NCBI GenBank assembly: GCA_013076295.1
Contig: RQOL01000374.1
Location: forward strand, 3,896,743 to 3,960,742
Direction: 5' to 3'
Source: Sanderia malayensis
Lineage: Eukaryota; Cnidaria; Scyphozoa; Semaeostomeae; Pelagiidae
DNA: 64,000 bases
Notes under the pieces: generated by a model
What the model was told of the DNA's origin: nothing
Seen by the model: only the letters and a program-made list of their open reading frames with translations
The model's database searches: none
Made by a program: the position numbers and the translations under genes
Part shown: positions 1 through 11,111 of the stretch, piece after piece
How positions within the stretch are numbered: the stretch's first letter is position 1
Layout: each line of letters opens with the position of its first letter

Positions 1-1
1 C

Positions 2-200
2 AAAAAGACTTATTCACAGCAAGACAAGTCTGGAGCAAGTGGTGACGACGTATGGTGTATTTGTCGTAAGAAAGCCTCTGGAAAGATGATCACTTGTGCT
101 GGAAATTCCTGTAAAGTCAATAGATTCCATTATAAGTGTGTTGATATACATAGGAAGCCACGCAAAGATTGGTTTTTGCTTTGACTGTTGTAAGAACTGA
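2..200 (+). pseudogene. PHD-finger tail of a transposon protein, frameshifted
   Basis: Reading from base 2 gives a zinc-finger pattern: WCICRK, then GKMITC, then a CKVNRFHYKC block and a final W. This is the order of Cys/His ligands in a PHD finger. The frame meets TGA at 182-184 after the conserved W. One base over, the expected last two cysteines appear (CFDCC) before a stop at 198-200. The run of five T at 173-177 is therefore the likely site of a one-base insertion. From family knowledge, PHD fingers of this type sit at the C-terminus of YqaJ-type nucleases carried by ISL2EU-like transposons, and a converging ISL2EU-like transposase follows on the other strand. The N-terminal part lies outside the window. 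The PHD call is good; assignment to the YqaJ protein is inference. Confidence 0.65.
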
Positions 201-301
201 ATTGCCTTACCTCTTGAATCGTCTGTTGTCATGTAAAGGTTGAGGACAAACTGTACCAAAGTTCATGCCTGCATTTAAAAAGACAATGTGTTCTCATTGC
301 G

Positions 302-536
302 ATCATTTCAGAACTTCAATAACAAGCCAGTGCCTTGGAGTTGAGAATCAAAAAGAGGTGTTCTTGTCTATGCAGCAATCATTTCAGAACTTCAATACCA
401 AGCCGGTGGTGCCTTTGAGTTGAGAATCAAAGAGAGGTGTTCTTGTCTCTGCAGTAATCATTTCAGAACTTCAATACCAAGCCAGTGCCTTTGAGTTGAG
501 AATCAAACAAAGGTGTTCCAGTCTATGCAGCCATTA
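302..536. repeat. Three-copy tandem repeat, unit 76-79 bp
   Basis: The block starting ATCATTTCAGAACTTCAATA recurs at 302, 378 and 457, each followed by a 'GAGTTGAGAATCAAA ... GGTGTTC' stretch. The second copy carries an extra GTG, which explains the 76 versus 79 bp spacing. It lies between the converging PHD fragment and the transposase. Confidence 0.85.
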
Positions 537-605
537 GAACCTCAGTGCCAAGTTAATAACTTTGCCACAAGCTTGCAAATAAAGGTGCTAGTGATGAGAA
601 ATTCT

Positions 606-1847
606 CTACTTGACAAGCTTTGGTAAACAATTTGTAATAGCAGCACAAATGGTCATGATGTTGTCAAAATTTGGAAGCATGTTCATTTGCATTGTGGTAC
701 TTAAGATACGAAAGTTCTTGATTCTGCCAGTTGCCCGCTCCACATGAATGCAAATTCTTGCAATTTGACGGGACTTTTCAACTTCTTGCTGACTCAACTG
801 CTCTTTTCCTTTCGTGAAAGCTGGTATTACAAGAGTAGCATTATGATTTGCAATGTCATCAGCAACAACGAAGCCTCTATCGGCCAATACCTGATCGTAA
901 GAGATCTAAAAAGCCACTTCTTTGGGTTATGACTTTGTCAGATACCCAACCACCAAATTCTCTAGAAAGAAAACTGATTGAAAACTATTGGTGCTATTCC
1001 AATTAATACTTTCAGAGTATTTTTGTGCTGGATGACAGACATCAATGAAGACCTCTGTACAGTCGATAATCACCTTGCAACTTGGGAAACATTTCTCAAA
1101 GACTTTAGGAAGTGTCTGTAAAACATCTCCTTTATCTGGCCAATGAATAAAGCATTTCAACTTCCTGGCTATGACTGGTATTCTGGTATTAAGTATTCTT
1201 GAGACTGTTGCTTTGCTAATGCCAAATCTATATCCCAGATCCTCATGGAGAAGATTGAGACGAAGCTTCACAAAGGCTATAAAGAAGACATCTTCAGGGA
1301 CAACGGCATCAAATGTTGGCAACTCAGGTGATACATACTTGAAGAGGCACAAGAAACAAGCAATAGATGGAATGCCAGTGAAGAACCTAACTTTGTTGCC
1401 AGAATCAAGAAATTGAGGACCAAACTTTGACGATTGCAAAGCTGTTCTCATTAATTCGTTTTCTGACCTTAAACTCTGCACTTCTGCATTTCATGCGTCT
1501 ATTGTATTATCAAAATTATCATCATCTCTAGAAACCACACTGTCAATGATCTCATTTTCTATCAGAAAATCCTCAACAACACTCTCAATGATCTCAAAAG
1601 GCAACTCCTTATTAGATGCAGCAGCCTCATTTGCTTCCAGCAATGACAAGCCCTGTGCTTCCATGACCTCAGCTTCCCACCTCTCGCCGATTTTAGCATC
1701 CTCTTTCTTTAATCCTCTGGCATATCTCACTGCACCACTTGATACACTTGAAGCCTGTTCAATTTCATTCTTTTTATTACCCATTTCAACAGCGAGGATA
1801 CAATCAGGGCTACGATCGTCCGAAGAAGCTGCACCTGAAATACACAT
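606..1847 (-). pseudogene. ISL2EU-like DDE_Tnp_4 transposase, broken
   Basis: Two minus-strand frames together make one transposase. The upstream one (1481-927) has a helix-turn-helix with DLGYRFGISKATVSRIL and the first catalytic Asp in IIDCTEVFID. The downstream one (887-606) has the second Asp in MADRGF and the Glu in HVERATGRIK. This is the DDE_Tnp_4 architecture of ISL2EU-type elements. Between them the frame is lost: FGGWVSDK followed by RSGFLDLL is readable only in the +1 frame, so at least two frameshifts lie between about 975 and 885. An acidic linker with no named domain is encoded at 1847-1491. With the THAP-like piece upstream and the PHD fragment downstream, this looks like the dead remains of a two-gene transposon. 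Confidence 0.8.
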
Positions 1848-1959
1848 AGATTGTCATTTTGAGGATGATACTTCGCGCTTGAGCCTTGAGGTTGAGCTTG
1901 ACAATTTCGGCCCGTTAGGCCATATCCGAAAGAGGGTTTAACAAACACTTATATATTTC

Positions 1960-2110
1960 AAACAAAGGTTATCAATGCAACAAATAGCTGCCTTATCACT
2001 TATAAAATGTTTTCCACAAACTCTGACATCACTCCCCAGAGGAGGATTGTATTGCTTCCTCCGAATTGCCGCCAACCAAAGTCTCCTTCTGTTAGGCTCT
2101 GTAAGTCTAC
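1960..2110 (-). pseudogene. THAP-domain remnant of the same transposase
   Basis: On the minus strand one frame reads LWLAAIRRK, then SDVRVCGKHF. That is the second half of a THAP zinc finger (W-x-x-x-I-x-R, then the C-x-x-H pair followed by F). The first Cys pair is not readable in this frame. THAP domains are the usual DNA-binding N-terminus of ISL2EU-like transposases, and position and strand fit the transposase at 606-1847. It is short and decayed, so confidence is moderate. Confidence 0.5.
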
Positions 2111-2617
2111 TTCAAACCTCTCATTTGACGAAAGGTTTGAAGTTAGGCTTTTACCGCCTTCCCAACAGTGTCTTTTGTTACTGTGGCCTTTGATTGACGA
2201 AGAAGCTGTTTCCTTCCTTCGGAATGTACTTTGCTTTTTCATTTCGTGCTTTTATATGTTGACGAATTGTTTCCGCGAGAATTACTCTCTTCATTGCATA
2301 TTATTGCAGTTTGAGACAGCTACGTGCTTTTCAGCTGATTTCTTACATTTTTACCAAATTCACGCTCACATTTTGATGTTTTCATGTACTTTTAGGTGAT
2401 ATTTTTACGTGGTATTTATTACGTGATAATTAAATGATTTTCTATTTTTTGCAGATAAACGTTCTGTCAGTCCTGTAAATAGTTAGACAAAATTTGTACT
2501 TCCTTATTTGTTGTATTCTTGTACTTAATGTTTATATTTCTATCTGTTTCTGATACATTTTTTTTTTGTTTTAACACCGTCACAAATGCCCCGATCATCT
2601 CGACGCTACAAGGAACG
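2111..2617. other. AT-rich spacer, no gene seen
   Basis: Runs of T and A between the ISL2EU-like remnant and the helicase fragment. Small ORFs here have no recognisable motif. A terminus of one or both neighbouring elements should lie in this stretch, but I could not identify TIRs. Confidence 0.5.
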
Positions 2618-4608
2618 ACGGAAGGCGTGTAATTGGCAGAATATACAATGTCCTACCATCAGATGCTGAACGATCCCCCCTCAGATTGATATTGCTGCAC
2701 AGAAAAGGACCAACCTCCTTCGAAGACATTCGAACAGTTGACGGAGTCACACATGATATGTTCAAGAATGCAGCAAGAGCAATGTCAATCTTGGAAGAGG
2801 ATGCAGAACACAGACGCTGCTTACAAGATGCAGCTATCATAAACATGCCTGCACAGATGAGACAATTGTTTGCCACACTCATTCTGTTTCAAACTCCAAA
2901 CGACATCCACGCCCTCTTCACAGAATTCCAACAAGACATGGCAGACGATTATATCAGACACGATCAGCTGCAGGATCCAAATGCAACATTCCAACAGCAA
3001 CACATCCACATATACCTGTCAGAAATCCAGAACAACCTGCACATTCACGGAAAATCCCTCCAGGATTTCCCCAAAATGCTGCAGCTACCTGCTGCCTATG
3101 CTCAACCACAACAAGCGGATGACGAAATCAACATTGAACAAGAACGAGAGCAAGGACAACAAATGCTCGAAAAACTCAACCCAGAACAACTGCACATACA
3201 CAACACAGTTGTCCACGCCATTGAGACAGTCAACAGACAACTGTTTCTTTCTCCACGGTCCAGCAGGAACTGGCAAAACCTTCCTCTACAACACATTGGT
3301 ACAAAATCTCCAAGCTTCCGGACACAAAGTCAAATGTGTAGCATACTCCAGCATAGCAGCAACACTACTCATTCACGGCAGAACAGCACACTCAACATTT
3401 CAAATACCAATTCCTCTGCTCGACAATTCCACTTGCAACGTCAAAGCACAAAGTCTACGAGCACAACAACTGCCAGAGACAATGGCATTCGTTTGGGACG
3501 AAGCTTCCATGATTCCAGCAATAGCACTCAAGCGGTTGACCGTCTGCTTAGAGACATGACAAAAGTCCAGAAACCTTTCGGTGGCAAATACTTTGTGCTT
3601 GCCGGTGACTTCAGACAAGTACTGCCAGTCATCAAGAAAGCAGGCAGAGAACGAGTAGTGCAAAAATGCCTCAAGTCACGAAAAGTTGAGGATCTCTGCT
3701 CTCATTTCCAACAATTCAGACTCATTACAAACACGAGAGCCATTCAAGATGAGACCTACCAAGCATTCTCAGATTGGCTTCTCCGCATAGGCAGCGGAGT
3801 AGAACCTCACCATGATCAACATCAGGTGACCCTCCCACAGCAAATCTGCATTAAATCTCTTGAAGACCTCATGAACTCAATCTATCCTCAAGCTGAATCA
3901 GCAGATGCACACCTCTTACTGGATCCCAACACCATGTCCGACCATTGTTGTTTGACACCAAAGAACACACATCACATCACATCATATCAACGGACTCATT
4001 CTGCAAAGACTTCCAACACTACGCCAACAATACCTCAGTGCTGACACAGTTCAAACAGATGATCCAGAAGAAGCTGCAGCATATCCCATGGAATTTCTCA
4101 ATGCACAGACTCCTGGTGGAATGCCTCTTCACTCACTACAACTGAAGGTATCCACACTACATTTCAACAGCTCCATTAAATTTCCCTTACTTGCTCTCCA
4201 ACCTCACTCCATCTCATTCTCTTACAGCTGGGAGCTACAATCATTTTGCTGAGAAACATCAACCTGGCAAAAGGACTATGCAATGGAACACTATCATAAC
4301 CGCAGAGATCACCAGAACACAGAACAAGGGCCAGTATGTTATGCTTCCATGCATTACTATGACCTGCCAAGATTCATCATTACCGATTTCCATGGCAAGA
4401 AAGCAATTTCCAGTCTGGTTACTGCCCCACCATCAACAAGGCACAAGGACAGTCCTTGAAACATGTGGGTATTTATTTGCCACAACCTGTTTTTGCTCAT
4501 GGACAACTCTATGTTGCAATATCTAGAGCCAAGTCATTCCCTGGACTCAAAGTACTCACACCGAGCAACAACAAAACAAAAGACATTGTCTACAAAGAAG
4601 TTCTGTAA
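2618..4608 (+). pseudogene. Helitron PIF1-type helicase, 3' half, broken (Helitron 1)
   Basis: The frame opens with GRIYNVLP and continues with TSFEDIRTVDG, a segment always found just ahead of Helitron helicases. The helicase has Walker A GPAGTGKT, Walker B WDEASMIP and motif III GDFRQVLPV, and ends with QGQSLKHVGIYLP, HGQLYVAISRA and a stop at 4606-4608. It is spread over several frames, with shifts near 3240, 3530 and 3970, so it is not translatable as it stands. A short intron (4148-4227, GT...AG) sits just before LGATII, at the same place as in the second Helitron at 28275-28416. No Rep (HUH) domain precedes it, so this is a 5'-truncated copy. Residue-level similarity to the copy at 22 kb is high. 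Confidence 0.88.
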
Positions 4609-4626
4609 CATTCACTACCCACAGCT

Positions 4627-4770
4627 GATCGCTTTATACAGCTCACGCAAAAGACTTGATGTCTTCATACAGCTCAGGCAAAAGACCTCACATCTTCTTA
4701 CAGCTTAGGCAAACACTTGATGTCTTCATACAGCTCAGGCGAAGAACTCACAGCTTCATACAGGTTAGCC
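4627..4770 (+). repeat. Imperfect short tandem repeats after Helitron 1
   Basis: Four to five imperfect copies of a unit built on 'CAGCTCAGGCAAAAGAC' with 'CTTCATA' spacers follow the helicase stop. Such repeats in the 3' untranslated part of the element have no coding meaning that I can see. Confidence 0.6.
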
Positions 4771-4985
4771 ACGAGTTATGCTTTTCCATGTTCCTTTATA
4801 TTGCCTACGGGAACATGGATTTCCTTTCACTCTGTGCCAGCTGCCATCTTCCCCACCCATTACTCCATCCCACTACGCATATAACACCTTAACTCCCATT
4901 CAATATCCCTTCCTTAAATCCTAAATAATAACAACATAGCAGCTCTCACAAAAAAGGAAAACTCTAACAATGGATGCTCCTTGAC

Positions 4986-5026
4986 GTGGTGTTTCAGCTT
5001 TTAACTAATGCATCTGGAAACACCAC
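4986..5026 (+). other. Candidate Helitron 1 3' end with hairpin
   Basis: GTGGTGTTTCAG (4986-4997) pairs with CTGGAAACACCAC (5014-5026), apart from one extra G. The loop contains TTTTAACTAATG. The same 'CTTTAAACTAATG' phrase ends the second Helitron (29430-29441), so CTAA followed by T is the likely CTRR terminus of this Helitron family. Confidence 0.5.
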
Positions 5027-5029
5027 TCC

Positions 5030-6650
5030 ATTTTCTTTGTGACACCTGAATTCAACAACTACACCCACAAACCGGCAATATTAATAATTGCAACAAACAC
5101 AGTACATGCAATAACCAATGCTCAAAATCACAGGAAAGTCATAATTTCTCACATATTATTTCTCACTAATTTCAATTTCTTCAACACTAACTCCTAACAA
5201 ACTTTAACCTTCACCTAACAGTGATCCCTCAATGTTTCTACCACAAATTTCAACCATTTTTTCTATACATTCATTTACCACACCACTCCATCTACATTTC
5301 TTCTAAATTTTTACTCTTGTATTATTCTTCACACATTTCAAACCTCTCCCCCCAATTCCTTATATAATTTTTACACCATGCCCCTGCCAAATACTCATAT
5401 TTACAGCTTTGCCATTCATCCTGCAACACTTCCAACTGCACAGTGTACTGACTTCTGACCAAAATTCCTCAAAATGAGGAATTTTCCACCTTTTTCACAA
5501 ATTTTCTCAGCAATTTATGTTTTTCATGAAAAGCTAAGGAATTTTTCATCACTCCTCAGATTTCCTCAGAAGTGTAGAAACCTTTCATATAAACCAACAA
5601 AACACAACATAGATCTATCAAGATATCAAAAACATGCGAACCCACGTGTTCCGCATCAGCTATCACCATAGCTCGATAGCTCTTTCCAGTTTTTTCCACG
5701 TGTCTCAATTAAAAATGAATTGAATTGAATTGAATGCTTCATCTTATCCAATTAAGCAAATCTACTCAATGTTGCCACTGAGTTGACTTCCTGAAATATC
5801 ACCAGCCATAGACCATGGGCCCCACTGAGAAAACAAAAGTTGGCGCCCATAAACTTTTCGTATCATTTAAGATCATGGGTATTATTCTTTCATACACTTC
5901 CAAACATATTCTTGCAATGTGAGAATTTTAAAAACAAGATATTACAAATCTGAAACATTTTAAGTAAATCTCAGGAATTTTTCCTAAAAATCTCAGGAAT
6001 TTCACACACCTTAAATCCTTCAATTAGCCCCCGGGGGCCTTATTTATTTTTCACATTCTCTTTCACACCAAGGCATATTCGGCAGGGGCATATTCGAGGG
6101 CACAGGGTCCAATTCGACCATTGACGGTAAAGGACAGTGAAAACACTCTTCCCTACCCAATTCAAGACATCATATATCCTCACAAGAAAACACACCTTTG
6201 AACCCACTGATTACCATCACATTCCTATTATATAAGGAGATATGTAGAAATAAATAAACTGTATTCCATTTTATAAATTTTTCCAATATATGATCATCAA
6301 CTCTTTAATTACATTCACTTTTAATTATTCACCGTTTTATCACAATCATTATCACTGATAAAAATTAAATGTATAATTTTTCCCCACCCCCTGCTTTTCC
6401 TTCTCTTGGGAACGACATTCTCTCTTCTTTATGTACTTCTTTCTCCTCGCCACCTTCACATTCACAATCTACACACTCCTGCAAACAGCAAATACATCCC
6501 TTTTAAACAATCATCCCTTCTTCATACTACTATTTCCACAACAAATTTCAACATTTACTACGCAAAAACTAAATATACTAACTCCCACTTACTTCACATC
6601 TTCCAATCTTTTCCCATCTTCACAACACATCACAAACGTGATCCGCCAAT
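5030..6650. other. AT-rich region without genes
   Basis: I see no supported gene. It holds a perfect hairpin at 5461-5485 (10-bp arms AAAATTCCTC/GAGGAATTTT, 5-base loop), a short GAATT microsatellite near 5715-5735, and a 12-bp palindrome GCCCCCGGGGGC at 6027-6038. The palindrome resembles the core of 'AATAAGCCCC' MITEs such as the one at 54332-54600. Confidence 0.5.
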
Positions 6651-6656
6651 TCTTTA

Positions 6657-7040
6657 TAATAATAATGTTAATAATAATAACAACAAATTTCTATAGCGCT
6701 GTTTATCTACAATAAAATATATTCAAAGGCGCATTACCAAAATTATGCATGTAAAGTGTACAAAGAGTAACAAATCAGTTATAAAACATTGTTTTTTAAA
6801 GTTATAAGTATCCATTGAATGCCATATTGAATAGATGAGTCTTCAATCTCGATTTAAACTCTGCAATGCTAGTGGTGTAACGTAGTTTAATTGGAAGTGA
6901 GTTCCAAAGTCTGGGACCAGCAATACTAAAAGCTCTACCATCCCAACTCTTCGTACATCCAAAGGATCTGCCAGGATTGTAAATAGAAATCAACTCTGTC
7001 AAATATTCAGGAGCTCTACCACATTGGTCTATACATCATA
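6657..7040 (-). mobile_element. 5'-truncated LINE, C-terminal tail and 3' end
   Basis: The minus-strand frame 7002-6802 reads GRSFGCTKSWDGRAF, then AGPRLWNSLPIKLR, then FKSRLKTHLF. This is the conserved tail after the reverse transcriptase in CR1/L2-type LINEs. The 3' end has the typical phrase GCGCTATAGAAATTTGTTG followed by an ATT/AAT microsatellite at about 6655-6690, which marks the LINE tail. Everything upstream of the tail is missing, as expected for 5' truncation. Confidence 0.75.
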
Positions 7041-7074
7041 GGTAACCATCATAGGTAAGGTAACCTGATCAAAC

Positions 7075-7395
7075 TGTTGGAATACATATTTGTGTTGGCA
7101 ATGTTTGGAATTGTTGGATATTTATGACTTCCTCCGCAACCTTTCTCTTCAGACCCGAAAAACTGATCCCTTCTTCCCATTTCACCACCTACAAATATCC
7201 TGAACAACCTCGAACAATGAAATTGTCACATTTAACGTACATTATTCAATTCCAAACGTTACACTATCAGATCTACGCAATTCTTTAAATAAACATATAT
7301 CTTCAAAAACATACCATTTTCTTGTCTCTATAATTCACTTCCACCAACATATCCAACGAGTCCAAACATTGCCAACATAAATATGTATTCCAACA
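7075..7395. mobile_element. MITE-like element with 47-bp terminal inverted repeats
   Basis: TGTTGGAATACATATTT at 7075 has its inverted partner ending at 7395. The arms (7075-7121 and 7349-7395) match over 47 bp with about four differences. The 320-bp unit has no coding capacity. No convincing target duplication is visible, so the superfamily is open. Confidence 0.65.
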
Positions 7396-8130
7396 AGTAA
7401 CTACCCACATATCTCATCAATCTTCACCGTTATAAAACACTTCCATCAATCAACAACTGTCTCCCCACGACAGTTATCTCCATGTCAACCCGTAAACACG
7501 CATAAGCAATCCTCATATCATTGTTACTTTCAACTTCATTACCACCGCTACTCAGCGTGCTACTTCTCAGGAAAAGTCTGCAACATCAGCAATTTTCGAC
7601 CTTTTTCACAATTTGCCACCATTCTGCCACGCTCAGAAGAGCACGAACATTTACATCACCGAAAACTTGGACTTCGAACAACCGTGGAATGCAATCGCAC
7701 CTTGGCCCTTCCATGGATCACTTGCCCGCTGAATAGATCCAACTATGAGCATCTCAATCATTTCAAATTAAATCATGACAGACCTGAAACATCCTTGGAA
7801 TACAAATTCGGACCCAGCCCCCCATCATATGCCTGGCCAATGCATGCAATTACGAGGAATTAAATAACTTAAAATACCATTGCATTCCTTTGCATGTCCC
7901 ACGAACAGTGCTCTTATCGCAACTTAATCAACTTTAATTAGAACTGATTGCTTAATGTGTTCGTTGGCTTTGGAGGAATGCTTGAAACTATGAGTTTTTC
8001 AATGATTTCAAAGAAAATTGTTTTTTTTGTGTGTCCGATCAACAGTGATCTTATGACAACATAATTAACTTTAATTAGAACGCATTGCTTAACAATTAGA
8101 AAGTGTCTGCCAGTGTCAATGAAATAAATA
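7396..8130. other. Gene-free stretch ahead of a Polinton piece, with a direct repeat
   Basis: No gene seen. A 50-bp block beginning CAGTGCTCTTATCGCAAC (about 7908-7957) recurs imperfectly at about 8044-8093, a 136-bp period. It lies just upstream of the integrase and could be subterminal sequence of that Polinton, which is inference. Confidence 0.45.
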
Positions 8131-9060
8131 ATGACTGAAATTAATGAGCATCGATTATTAAATGAAAAATTATCAAAGTTATATATAACTCCGAGTTTTC
8201 CTGGATCATATTCTGGTTTGAATAAATTTCACATCTATGCAAAAAAAGAAATTCCTACGATAGCGAAAGCAAAAGTAGTAGAATGGTTGAAAACAAATAT
8301 TACGCATGGAGATTATAAACCAATAAAGAAAAAATTTGTTCACCCACCTATAAAATCGGGAAGACAAGATTATTGCTGGGAGATTGATTTAATGGATGTT
8401 CAGAGTGACACGATCTTTTATCCTGATTTTAATAATGGAGTACGATATTTATTTTGCTGTATAGATCAGTTTGACAAACATGCTTGGGTGAGATCTTGGT
8501 GAATAAAACAGGTGCTTCAAGTGTATTAGCTATGCAAAGCATAATCCATGTAACTGCAAGAAGACCGAAATTTATACTAGCTGACAGAGGTTCTGAATTC
8601 ATTAACAGTTCATTTAAAGGACTAATGCTGAAGAATGATATCAAATTAATATTTGCAAATGGTGATCCAAAATGTGCGATAGTGGAGCGATGTAACAGAA
8701 CATTGAAGTTGAAATTGGTGCGATATATGCAAGCGAACAACTCTAAGAATTATTTAGATCTGTTGGATGCTATTGTAGAGAGTATTAATAGTTCATATCA
8801 TAGAATTATTGGAATGGCACCGAACGAAGTGAACATAAATAATTATCAACTGGTAAAACATAATTTGCAAAAGTATTGGAATGCGCAAGAAGCTAAAATA
8901 GCAGTATCACGCAAACCAACGGCAGTTAGTAGTGATGAAAGAAAAATGAGAAAACAAAAATATGTTCGAATAGCACAAACAAAAAAGTATTTCAAAGAGG
9001 ATTTCATAAACAATGGACAGATAAGATGTTTAAAGTAGATAAAGTTTATTTAACGTATAC
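8131..9060 (+). pseudogene. Polinton-type retroviral-like integrase, frameshifted
   Basis: The N-terminal frame (from 8131) ends with a catalytic Asp in WEIDLMDVQ and CCIDQFDKHAWV, then stops at 8502. The downstream frame (to 9038) carries the second Asp in LADRGSEF and the Glu in IVERCNRTLK, giving the DDE triad of an rve-type integrase. The C-terminal beta domain typical of Polinton integrases is readable only after another frame change near 9000 (FKRGF, then DKMFKVDKVY). At least two frameshifts therefore make this copy inactive. In Polintons the enzyme performs integration of the linear double-stranded element, and the gene usually lies close to one terminus, which fits the lack of other Polinton genes to its left. 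Confidence 0.85.
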
Positions 9061-9080
9061 CATTTGCATATTCATTGATT

Positions 9081-9413
9081 ATGGGTGGATTACCAGTAGA
9101 TGAAAAAATTTTTACCGATCAATTGCAAGAAGTAATATTCCCAGAAATTGTGAAAATTGATGAAATAGTAAACAAAGAAAGAGCTTGGGCATTAGTTTCA
9201 ACTCCGATATATTGGAAGGCGGTGTGGGTGCTGTTAAAAGACATACACCATTCCACTGTAGCAAAGACTAACGGATTAAGTAATAGTGATTTTATAACAA
9301 AAAGCGTGTTTTTAGACGGTTTAAAAGAAGAAAATCGCATAAACGAAAAAGAACAAAAGTCAAAGCAAGAAAGAGGAGGGCGAGACAGAGATGATATTAG
9401 TAGTACGAAATAA
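9081..9413 (+). CDS. Small hypothetical protein next to the Polinton integrase
   Basis: An open frame of about 110 residues starts at the ATG at 9081. It has a hydrophobic/amphipathic first half and a very charged Lys/Glu/Arg tail (KEEN, KEQKSKQERGGRDRD). It overlaps the region where the integrase tail continues in another frame, so its start is uncertain. I recognise no family. Codon usage is AT-rich like its neighbours. Confidence 0.35.
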   Translation: MGGLPVDEKIFTDQLQEVIFPEIVKIDEIVNKERAWALVSTPIYWKAVWVLLKDIHHSTVAKTNGLSNSDFITKSVFLDGLKEENRINEKEQKSKQERGGRDRDDISSTK

Positions 9414-9489
9414 AAATACGTATGAAAAAGCCACAAAAAAATAGCTGTTTCATCAGTAGCTGCTTCATAAAATGATAAGAATTCTAGTT

Positions 9490-10366
9490 TTAGAGTAACA
9501 TTAAATAACAAAATATCTTTAGAAGCAACAAAACAATGGAAAACGAGTTGTATTAAGTGCATATTACCACCGTACAAAGTTGTAGATTATCCTCAACATA
9601 TGAGGTTACAGAGAATAAGTTCATCATTTCAGACTGATAGTGAAGTGTCAAGAATAACTTTGACGTGGATGTTATTGGGGAGAAATATAAATACAATCTG
9701 GTTTTTAACACTACTGTTGGAAGTGGTGGTAGTAAGGGTTGGATTGGAAATCAACTCCCAAAGATTCACATTGACAGAGATGAAGCACTAACATGGATAT
9801 GGAATAATCAGGGACTAAAGTGGAGTTTTGATGCGATCAATCAATTTTTAAATAGACCGCTGAATATAAAATTTGATTTTACAAGTTGGAAAAATGGAGA
9901 AGGTATATGGCCACAAGAATCAATCGTTTATATTCAAAAACTAACTGATGAAACGTTTGATTTTGGGTTCAAAGGCATGGCAATTAAAGAAGGAATGGGA
10001 TTTAATTCAAAACAACAATTTATGACGTGTAGATTCAGTAGAATGCTGGTAGAATTGTTAGGATTTGATAATTGGAAAAGTGATTATTTTTCTGCTGTTG
10101 TAAAAGATTACAATGATAAATTTGTATCTATATGCGGAAATACTCCTCATGATTTTCTGAAATATATAGTTCAACATGCTCCCAATACTCGTTATGCGTA
10201 TTATGTGTTAAATAGGAATTATACAAAAGGAAATGAAATAGATTTTGAGCACGATTTTATGGATATAATGTTTTGGACGACTTTAGCGCATAATGAAAAA
10301 AGTACAGATTTATATAATGATTATATAAATCTGTACTTTTATACCCTTCAGGTGTTTGTGATGTGA
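9490..10366 (+). pseudogene. Hypothetical Polinton protein, broken at both ends
   Basis: One frame from about 9490 reads FRVTLNNKISLEATKQW and continues to about 9660, then the frame changes and an ORF runs 9665-10366 (with VGSGGSKGW, NQFLNRPLN and LKYIVQHAPNTRYAYYVL). The 'F-x-V-x-L ... I-x-L ... W' opening resembles capsid-associated Polinton proteins, but I cannot name it. The last residues run into the palindrome at 10301-10337, so the true C-terminus has probably been replaced by inverted sequence. Its place next to an integrase on the same strand supports a Polinton origin. Confidence 0.5.
10301..10337. repeat. 37-bp near-perfect palindrome at an inversion junction
   Basis: AGTACAGATTTATATAAT and its reverse complement flank a single central base. 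Plus-strand Polinton coding sequence lies to the left and a minus-strand fragment of another Polinton gene to the right, so the palindrome sits exactly where orientation flips. Confidence 0.9.
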
Positions 10367-10795
10367 AGTTTTAAGGTCAGGCAAGGTTGTGTTTTGTTGG
10401 TGTAGGCGGTTGCTTATGTTGCGATGGACCAGTTGATGGAATGTGTGGTGTTCTTGTCTTTGAGGTGCCAAGTATGTTTTGATAGTATTATTTACGCAAC
10501 TGTGTGAAATATGATTCATAACATCAAAATCAGTATTAACATAAAAATACTGCAATTTCTGCAATTAAGCAGACAACGGTAACATAATCTTTATGCAATG
10601 TATATTAATTTCGCTCATTCCTCTCTTCTGTAGTTGTATCATTAATTCGTTTTTGTAATATCTTAACAACTGACTATCAACTATTCTCTTTCAAATATTT
10701 GAAACCAATATAATGTCTTTTAATTCTGATGAATACATAGAATTAAAAAACTTATCGATATAAGTTGAAAATCCCACCTGAAACTTTATTGATGA
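10338..10795 (-). pseudogene. Diverged fragment of the Polinton 'gene X' seen at 48664
   Basis: On the minus strand this region reads YIDKFFNSMYSSELK, then LLRYYKNELM, then LQKLQYFYVNTDFDVM. The same order of segments occurs in the intact 385-residue protein at 48664-49821 (IDKFVNLSYAIKVK, LLGYYRNELI, LEKMKYFYANTDFAVI). At least two in-frame stops interrupt it and the 3' part is unrelated, so it is a dead copy. It shows that gene X is a shared component of two different Polintons in this window. Confidence 0.75.
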
Positions 10796-10832
10796 CATTG
10801 ACTGTTCAAGCTTGATCTTTTTCTTGTAACTT

Positions 10833-10856
10833 ATTCCGTAGCCAGAGCTACGGAAT
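10833..10856. repeat. Hairpin, 10-bp perfect stem
   Basis: ATTCCGTAGC (10833-10842) and GCTACGGAAT (10847-10856) enclose the loop CAGA. No gene adjoins it and its role is unknown. Confidence 0.8.
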
Positions 10857-10897
10857 GCTAAGGAGCTAAGGAGCGAGGATGCAAATGGTTTCTTGAC

Positions 10898-11005
10898 AGC
10901 TTTTTACTTGACTTTCTTGTTCTATCTTGTTAGCTTTTTACGTGACTTTCTTGTTCTTTCTTGTCAGCTTTTTACTTGCATTCCTTGTTCTTGTTCTTTC
11001 TTGTC
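10898..11005. repeat. 34-bp tandem repeat, three copies
   Basis: AGCTTTTTAC(T/G)TGACTTTCTT starts at 10898, 10932 and 10966, exactly 34 bp apart. It is pyrimidine-rich and has no coding signal. Confidence 0.85.
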
Positions 11006-11111
11006 ATAGTTCTTGATGTATTCTTTCTTGAGTGTCTTTTCTGCTACTTGAAAATCTTGTGTGTTTGTCACTTTTTTCACTTACAGCACAATTTAATTTA
11101 TTTAATTTATG

